Source: an uncultured Acetatifactor sp. (GTDB taxonomy: Bacteria; Bacillota; Clostridia; Lachnospirales; Lachnospiraceae). From it: a DNA stretch of 9,269 nt. Where the stretch lies: contig CAJUGT010000101.1 of assembly GCA_910586435.1 (NCBI GenBank), positions 4,907 to 14,175 on the forward strand. Direction: 5' to 3'. The position numbers and the translations under genes were made by a program. The notes under the pieces are model-generated. The model saw nothing but the letters and a program-made list of their open reading frames with translations, had not been told where the DNA came from and made no database searches. This document shows, piece by piece, positions 5,826-9,269 of this stretch; positions within the stretch are counted from its first letter, which is position 1; every line of letters begins with the position of its first letter.

Positions 5826-5970
5826 CCACGGAAGAATTTTCATAATGATCATTGTCCAGGTTGACAAGGCCCTTTGCGCAGTCTAGCATGTGAACACATG
5901 GCTGGATAGCCAGCTCTTTCATCAGATGTTCTTGGACATAACTGTTATAGAAAGAGACCCATTCCTCAAT
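5776..5970 (-). pseudogene. Transposase-like fragment fused to the Uma2 remnant
   Basis: The frame that begins as Uma2 changes character after LLAKYK. It continues EEWVSFYNSYVQEHLMKELA, IQPCVHMLDCAKGLVNL and YENSSVVKIDVENM before TGA at 5776-5778. This does not belong to the Uma2 fold. It resembles, from memory, the first catalytic block of a clostridial transposase in which the D of HMLDCTK and the SSVVK-x-DGE segment are conserved. Here the downstream catalytic parts are missing and DGE is changed to DVE. The frame is open through the junction, so a hybrid polypeptide of about 121 residues could be made, but no ribosome site or start supports expression. The family assignment is tentative. 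Confidence 0.5.
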
Positions 5971-6264
5971 TTTGTATTTCGCAAGAAGTTTGAGCGTCAC
6001 ATAATCCATTGAGCGGCTGGAAGGCGATACAATTTCAATAATCCAATCCGGCGCGCCTTTGCGCCCATCATCTGTAAGCTTTCCCTTGTCACAAATTACA
6101 GAAATATCAGGCTCGAGATAAAGTGTATCATCAGTGTTCAAAAATACTGCAAAGGGAGAAGGGAAAATTTCACAATCTCCATTTTTATGTCTAATATAAT
6201 CTTCTATAAGCTACGCAAAATTCTTTAATAATCTTTGATGCTTTGTGTCATGCGCTGCTGGGTC
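5971..6264 (-). pseudogene. Uma2-family (PD-(D/E)XK endonuclease-like) gene remnant with internal stop
   Basis: The minus-strand text reads HDTKHQRLLKNFA, an amber stop (6211-6213), then LIEDYIRHKNGDCEIFPSPF, LEPDISVICDKGKLTDDG, APDWIIEIVSPSSRSMDYV and KLLAKY. These blocks, in this order and frame, are the core of the Uma2 family (restriction-endonuclease-like fold). EPDISV supplies the usual Asp and WIIEIVSPS the usual Glu. Functional members run to about 190 residues and continue past this point with a GVREYWIV strand, which is absent here. The N-terminal 30-40 residues are not recognisable upstream of 6264. With one nonsense codon, no proper 5' end and a foreign 3' end, I call it a pseudogene. 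A TTG at 6141 gives only a fragment. The family's biological role is unclear. Confidence 0.8.
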
Positions 6265-6299
6265 TGAACAGTGACATGGAAGGTATATCCTGAACATTC

Positions 6300-6328
6300 T
6301 TGCATTTATGGGAATCATAGAGTATAAT
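6300..6328 (+). promoter_or_regulatory. Promoter for the NYN-rarA unit
   Basis: TTGCAT (6300-6305), a 17-bp spacer and a perfect TATAAT (6323-6328) stand 109 nt ahead of the NYN gene. A second, weaker pair (TTGCTG at 6353-6358 and TACAAT at 6375-6380, 16 bp apart) follows and could provide an additional start. Confidence 0.65.
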
Positions 6329-6436
6329 TATCAAAGTAACAAGGCACTATTTTTGCTGAGAGATTAGAATGTTTTACAATATACATTTACTTGCGTGTGG
6401 TGAATCAAAAAGAGAAGGAAGGGAAGAAAAGCGGAA

Positions 6437-7417
6437 ATGGAAGAAATTGTGGATACAATGTCAGGCGAGAGGATGCAGTTTGCCGTATTGATAGACGCGG
6501 ATAACATCAGCTCAAAATACGCAGTGACAATTTTTGAAGAATTGGAGAAGTATGGTTTGTCCACATACAGGCGTATTTATGGGAACTGGTCGAAGGGAAA
6601 CGGCTGGTCAGAGGGGATGCTGCTGGAACATTCCATTATGCCGGTGCAGCAGTTTTCCTATACGACGGGGAAAAATGCCACGGATATGGCCATGGTAATA
6701 GATGCCATGGATATTCTGTATAAGAATAAGGTGCAGGGATTTTGCCTGGTGACAAGCGACAGTGATTTTACAAGGCTTGCCATGCGTCTGCGGGAAGAAA
6801 ATATGTTTGTGCTGGGAATGGGAGAATCCAAGACCCCTCTGGCACTGGCCAGGGCCTGCAATAAATTTATCCATCTGAATCTGGTAGCAGAGCAAAATAT
6901 GGTGGAGAGAAATTCCAAGACAGGCGGAGCTGCTGTGGTATTGGATGAGGAGGCTGCCGAGGAACAGAATGTGACACCTATTTCCGAAGTGCGTCAGGCA
7001 ATTTTGACTCTGATTAATGAAAATGGTGGGAAGAGGGTGGACCTGGCACAGATTGGCAGCAGGCTGAATGATAAATTTACGGATTTTGATGTACGAAATT
7101 ATGAATATACAAAACTGAGCACTATGATTTCTCAGGAGTTAGGGGCCGATCTGAGTATCAGAAAAATCAATAACCAGCATTATGTGGAACGCCGCTCCAT
7201 GCTGAATAAAGAAGAGCTGGAACAGGAAATTTGTCATATTATTGAGAAGAATGGCGGGATGGTGGAAAACCTTGCCTTTTTAAATGATGAACTGCATAAG
7301 AAATACAGGCAGTTGGACTTCAAACAGTTTGGTTACAATCGGATTTCCAGTTTCCTGCGAAGTCTGGAATCGGTAACGGTGCATGAAAACGAAGTTTCAC
7401 TGAAAGACAGAAAGTAG
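6437..7417 (+). CDS. NYN-domain (PIN-like) nuclease with two OST-HTH/LOTUS modules
   Basis: The 326-aa product has an N-terminal NYN domain (about 13-155), a PIN/FEN-like fold that cuts RNA with metal held by acidic residues. LIDADN (D20, D22), KNATDMAMVIDAMD (D83, D89) and TSDSDF (D108, D110) are all present, so the active site looks intact. A Glu-rich linker (about 160-182) follows, then two winged-helix OST-HTH/LOTUS modules. The first spans about 183-253 (EVRQAILTLINENGGKRVDL...NYEYTKLSTMI) and the second about 259-324 (LEQEICHIIEKNGG...FGYNRISSFL). LOTUS domains are known RNA binders with preference for G-rich or G-quadruplex RNA. The family therefore suggests a cytosolic ribonuclease guided by structured RNA, with targets unknown. 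GGAAGGGAAG lies 10-20 nt before the ATG. rarA begins 10 nt after the stop, so the two are probably co-transcribed. Confidence 0.9.
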   Translation: MEEIVDTMSGERMQFAVLIDADNISSKYAVTIFEELEKYGLSTYRRIYGNWSKGNGWSEGMLLEHSIMPVQQFSYTTGKNATDMAMVIDAMDILYKNKVQGFCLVTSDSDFTRLAMRLREENMFVLGMGESKTPLALARACNKFIHLNLVAEQNMVERNSKTGGAAVVLDEEAAEEQNVTPISEVRQAILTLINENGGKRVDLAQIGSRLNDKFTDFDVRNYEYTKLSTMISQELGADLSIRKINNQHYVERRSMLNKEELEQEICHIIEKNGGMVENLAFLNDELHKKYRQLDFKQFGYNRISSFLRSLESVTVHENEVSLKDRK

Positions 7418-7427
7418 CGGACTGGAT

Positions 7428-8759
7428 ATGGATTCAAATATATTTGAGTATATGCGGGGCAATGATATGGAAAAAGAAGCGCCGCTTGCCGCCAGAATGC
7501 GGCCGAGAACTTTGGAAGAGGTAGTGGGGCAGGAGCATATTGTGGGAAAAGACAAGCTTCTTTACCGTGCCATTAAGGCGGATAAAATCAGGTCTGTTAT
7601 TTTTTACGGACCGCCCGGGACGGGGAAAACCACGCTTGCCAAGGTAATTGCCAATACCACCAGTGCTGAATTTACCCAATTGAACGCCACGGTGGCGGGC
7701 AAAAAAGATATGGAAGAGGTGGTGGCGAAGGCCAGGGACAATCAGGGGATGTACGGGAAACACACCATTCTTTTTATTGATGAAATTCACAGATTTAATA
7801 AGGGACAGCAGGATTATCTTCTTCCTTTTGTGGAGGATGGGACTTTGATACTCATCGGGGCAACCACAGAGAACCCTTATTTTGAAGTCAACGGGGCGTT
7901 GCTGTCCCGTTCCATTATATTTGAGCTGAAACCCATTCCCAGAGCTGCGGTAAAAGAATTAATAAAAAAGGCAGTCTATGACCCTGACAGGGGGATGGGG
8001 GCATATGACGCCGATATTGAGGAGGACGCTCTTGAATTTCTTGCGGATATTTCGGGAGGGGACGCAAGACAGGCCATGAATGCCATAGAACTGGGCATAA
8101 TGACTACCGAGAGAGGGCAGGACGGCAGAATTCATATTACATTGGATGTGGCGCAGGAATGTATTCAAAAAAGGGCGGTGCGGTATGACAAGTCCGGTGA
8201 CAGTCATTATGACACCATTTCGGCATTTATCAAAAGTATGAGAGGTTCGGACCCGGACGCAGCGGTATATTATCTGGCAAGGATGATTTACGCGGGAGAA
8301 AATGCTGCCTTTATTGCCAGGAGGATTATGATATGCGCAGCGGAGGATGTGGGGAATGCAGATCCCAATGCCCTGGTGGTAGCGACGAACGCCTCTCTTG
8401 CGGTGGAGAGGATTGGTATGCCGGAAGGGCAGATTATCCTGGCTCAGGCTGCCGCCTATGTGGCGTGCGCCCCAAAGAGCAACGCAAGCTGCGAAGCTGT
8501 TTTCCAGGCAATGGAGGTGGTGAAGCAGACCGGCAATTTGAAGATTCCGTCCCATTTGCAGGATGCCCATTATAAGGGGGCGGCAAAGTTGGGAAGAGGT
8601 ACAGGTTATCTGTATGCCCACGATTATCCCAATCATTATGTGGAGCAGCAATATCTGCCCTATGAATTAAGCGGTAAGGAATTCTACAGACCTTCAGGGA
8701 ATGGCTATGAAGCGAAAATAAAGGAACATATGCGAAAGCTCAAGAATGCTGAGAAATAA
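7428..8759 (+). CDS. rarA: Replication-associated recombination protein A (RarA/MgsA), AAA+ ATPase
   Basis: The 443-aa product matches the full length of RarA/MgsA, the bacterial relative of eukaryotic WRNIP1/Mgs1, which acts with SSB at stalled forks and on DNA ends. Visible motifs are the RPRTLEEVVGQEHI lead-in, Walker A GPPGTGKTT (61-69), Walker B FIDEIHRF (D118, E119), sensor 1 GATTEN (144-149), the arginine finger of LSRS (R161) and sensor 2 SGGDARQAMNA (R214). The tetramerisation and C-terminal part includes KSMRGSDPDAAVYYLARM, AEDVGNADP and YPNHYVEQQYLP. MDSNIFEYM agrees with family starts, although its ribosome site (CGGACTGG) is poor. That fits translational coupling to the NYN gene just upstream. 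No residue looks missing. Confidence 0.96.
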   Translation: MDSNIFEYMRGNDMEKEAPLAARMRPRTLEEVVGQEHIVGKDKLLYRAIKADKIRSVIFYGPPGTGKTTLAKVIANTTSAEFTQLNATVAGKKDMEEVVAKARDNQGMYGKHTILFIDEIHRFNKGQQDYLLPFVEDGTLILIGATTENPYFEVNGALLSRSIIFELKPIPRAAVKELIKKAVYDPDRGMGAYDADIEEDALEFLADISGGDARQAMNAIELGIMTTERGQDGRIHITLDVAQECIQKRAVRYDKSGDSHYDTISAFIKSMRGSDPDAAVYYLARMIYAGENAAFIARRIMICAAEDVGNADPNALVVATNASLAVERIGMPEGQIILAQAAAYVACAPKSNASCEAVFQAMEVVKQTGNLKIPSHLQDAHYKGAAKLGRGTGYLYAHDYPNHYVEQQYLPYELSGKEFYRPSGNGYEAKIKEHMRKLKNAEK

Positions 8760-8917
8760 GGGAAATAATTCCGCACGTGCGGAATGGGATATGAAAAAAC
8801 AGCAACGGACCGGACAATGAAAAAGGCCCAGAAGGCTGTAATCGCAATATGTTTCATACCATAAAAAAGCCAACGGCTGATTTTGGCAGGAGTCTGAAGG
8901 GACTGATATTTTTTAGC

Positions 8918-8945
8918 TAATATAAAAGCGCCGGAGTGCCGATAA
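8918..8945 (+). promoter_or_regulatory. Sigma-28 (SigD/FliA)-like promoter
   Basis: GCCGATAA (8938-8945) is an exact match to the flagellar sigma-28 -10 element. Upstream, TAAT (8918-8921) stands 16 bp away in the place of the TAAA -35 core. If used, RNA would start near 8952 and lead into the gene at 9033. It suggests that the gene belongs to the motility/late flagellar regulon. The -35 is imperfect, so this is a candidate. Confidence 0.5.
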
Positions 8946-8965
8946 AATTCATGTAAAACAGTAAG

Positions 8966-9017
8966 CCGCTTGGTCCTTTCAGGAAAGCGGTGCAGCCGCG
9001 AATGACAGACCGGCTGC
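8966..9017 (+). other. Two consecutive stem-loops in the leader of the 9033 gene
   Basis: CCGCTT (8966-8971) pairs with AAGCGG (8985-8990). Immediately after, GCAGCCG (8992-8998) pairs with CGGCTGC (9011-9017). The second stem ends 2 nt before the AAAGGAG ribosome site (9020-9026). They may stabilise the leader or affect translation. No T-tract follows, so they are not a terminator. Confidence 0.55.
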
Positions 9018-9032
9018 GGAAAGGAGAAAAAA

Positions 9033-9269
9033 ATGAATGGAATTGGCACTGCGATGACAAGGGAGAGACATTATGTCCCTGGCAGCTACCAACGGACACG
9101 GACAATGGACTTTGAAAAGGCGCTGACGGATGCTTCAGGAGGAGCAGGGCGAGATACTTACGCTTCTGGAGGAACAGGGAGGCGAGATACTTACGCTTCA
9201 GGAGGAGCAGGGCGAGATACTTACGCTTCTGGAGGAACAGGGAGGCGAGATACTTACGCTTCAGGAGGA
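9033..9269 (+). CDS. N-terminal part of a tandem-repeat protein (3' end outside window)
   Basis: The ATG at 9033 follows AAAGGAG by 6 nt and the frame is open for 79 codons to the right edge. The product begins MNGIGTAMTRERHYVPGSYQ, then RTRTMDFEKALTDA, and enters alternating repeats SGGAGRDTYA (10 residues) and SGGTGRRDTYA (11 residues). There is no signal peptide. I have an impression of Lachnospiraceae proteins starting with an (I)NGIG motif and an early F-x-x-A-L segment, some of them under flagellar control, but I cannot name a family with confidence. The sigma-28-like promoter upstream agrees with that context. The Gly/Arg/Asp/Tyr repeat would be a flexible, charged, low-complexity region. 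With no stop in view, length and C-terminal domains are unknown. Confidence 0.7.
   Translation, partial: MNGIGTAMTRERHYVPGSYQRTRTMDFEKALTDASGGAGRDTYASGGTGRRDTYASGGAGRDTYASGGTGRRDTYASGG
9132..9269 (+). repeat. Exact 63-bp compound tandem repeat (30 + 33 bp)
   Basis: A 30-bp unit (9132-9161) and a 33-bp unit (9162-9194) recur without any base change at 9195-9224 and 9225-9257, and a third copy starts at 9258 and runs off the edge. The two sub-units differ by an added AGG codon and two substitutions. Perfect identity between copies means very recent duplication or ongoing homogenisation. All lengths are multiples of three. Confidence 0.95.

Larger units (their letters stand above)
8760..9032 (+). 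other. rarA 3' region: palindrome and weak terminator
   Basis: Directly after rarA lies a perfect 18-bp palindrome, ATTCCGCACGTGCGGAAT (8768-8785), with no T-tract. AGTC/GACT (8891-8894/8901-8904) followed by TATTTTTT (to 8914) is a weak terminator candidate. Two very short frames (ATG at 8791 and 8818) encode 9 and 15 residues and have no clear support. The remainder is the promoter and leader of the following gene. Confidence 0.5.

Noticed and set aside
7959..8651. 230-codon open frame on the minus strand
   Set aside because: It lies wholly antisense to rarA, whose every family motif is intact. Its Cys/His/Ile-rich text resembles no family and it has no ribosome site. It is a shadow.
8915..9020. 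Cyclic-di-GMP or other riboswitch ahead of the 9033 gene
   Set aside because: The two hairpins lack the conserved GGGCAAACC- or GACGCAAAGCC-type segments of the c-di-GMP-I aptamer, and no other aptamer signature was recognised.

Overview
The window looks like chromosomal DNA from a Firmicute of class Clostridia, most likely a Lachnospiraceae member. The basis is the style of its proteins (a clostridial-type HolA, a RarA/MgsA with the start usual in that family, a PadR-DUF2812 pair, Trp-rich NG/YTG surface repeats), strong AGGAG-type ribosome sites and sigma-A-like promoters with 17-bp spacers. This assignment is inferred from recognition of protein families, not from a search.

Layout. Positions 1-320 hold the 3' end of a repeat protein built from 69-bp (23-residue) units, which enters from the left edge. 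It converges on holA (minus strand, start re-assigned to 1472), and a dyad near 355-394 lies between the two genes. Divergent from holA is a small conserved protein (1743-1958) with its own promoter. A very structured non-coding block follows (about 2004-2196, including a hairpin of almost forty base pairs) and ends just upstream of a small VanZ-like membrane protein (2242-2646). Next is a PadR regulator with a four-TM DUF2812 protein (2880-3927), reading frames overlapping by 8 bp, behind a strong promoter that overlaps several ATATATC/GATATAT operator-like elements.

From 3928 to about 6300 the window is accessory and eroded. It contains a deleted transposase remnant (4292-4615, minus), a membrane protein of unknown function (4741-5295), a strong intrinsic terminator (5458-5485), a small Met-rich unknown ORF (5514-5825), and a chimeric open frame on the minus strand. 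That frame joins a stop-interrupted Uma2-family gene to a piece that looks like a second transposase.

From 6300 onward housekeeping-type genes return. A promoter leads into a likely two-gene unit: a NYN-domain nuclease with two C-terminal OST-HTH/LOTUS modules, then rarA (AAA+ ATPase of stalled-fork processing), with 10 bp between them. After rarA come a perfect 18-bp palindrome, a sequence matching the sigma-28 (SigD/FliA) -10 element, two stem-loops, and the 5' end of a gene whose product enters an exact 63-bp tandem repeat that runs off the right edge.

The points I consider most worth following are the NYN-LOTUS/rarA pair, the structured block at 2004-2196, the sigma-28-like promoter with its repeat-bearing gene, and the Uma2/transposase chimera. 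I see no CRISPR array, tRNA, rRNA or intact insertion sequence.
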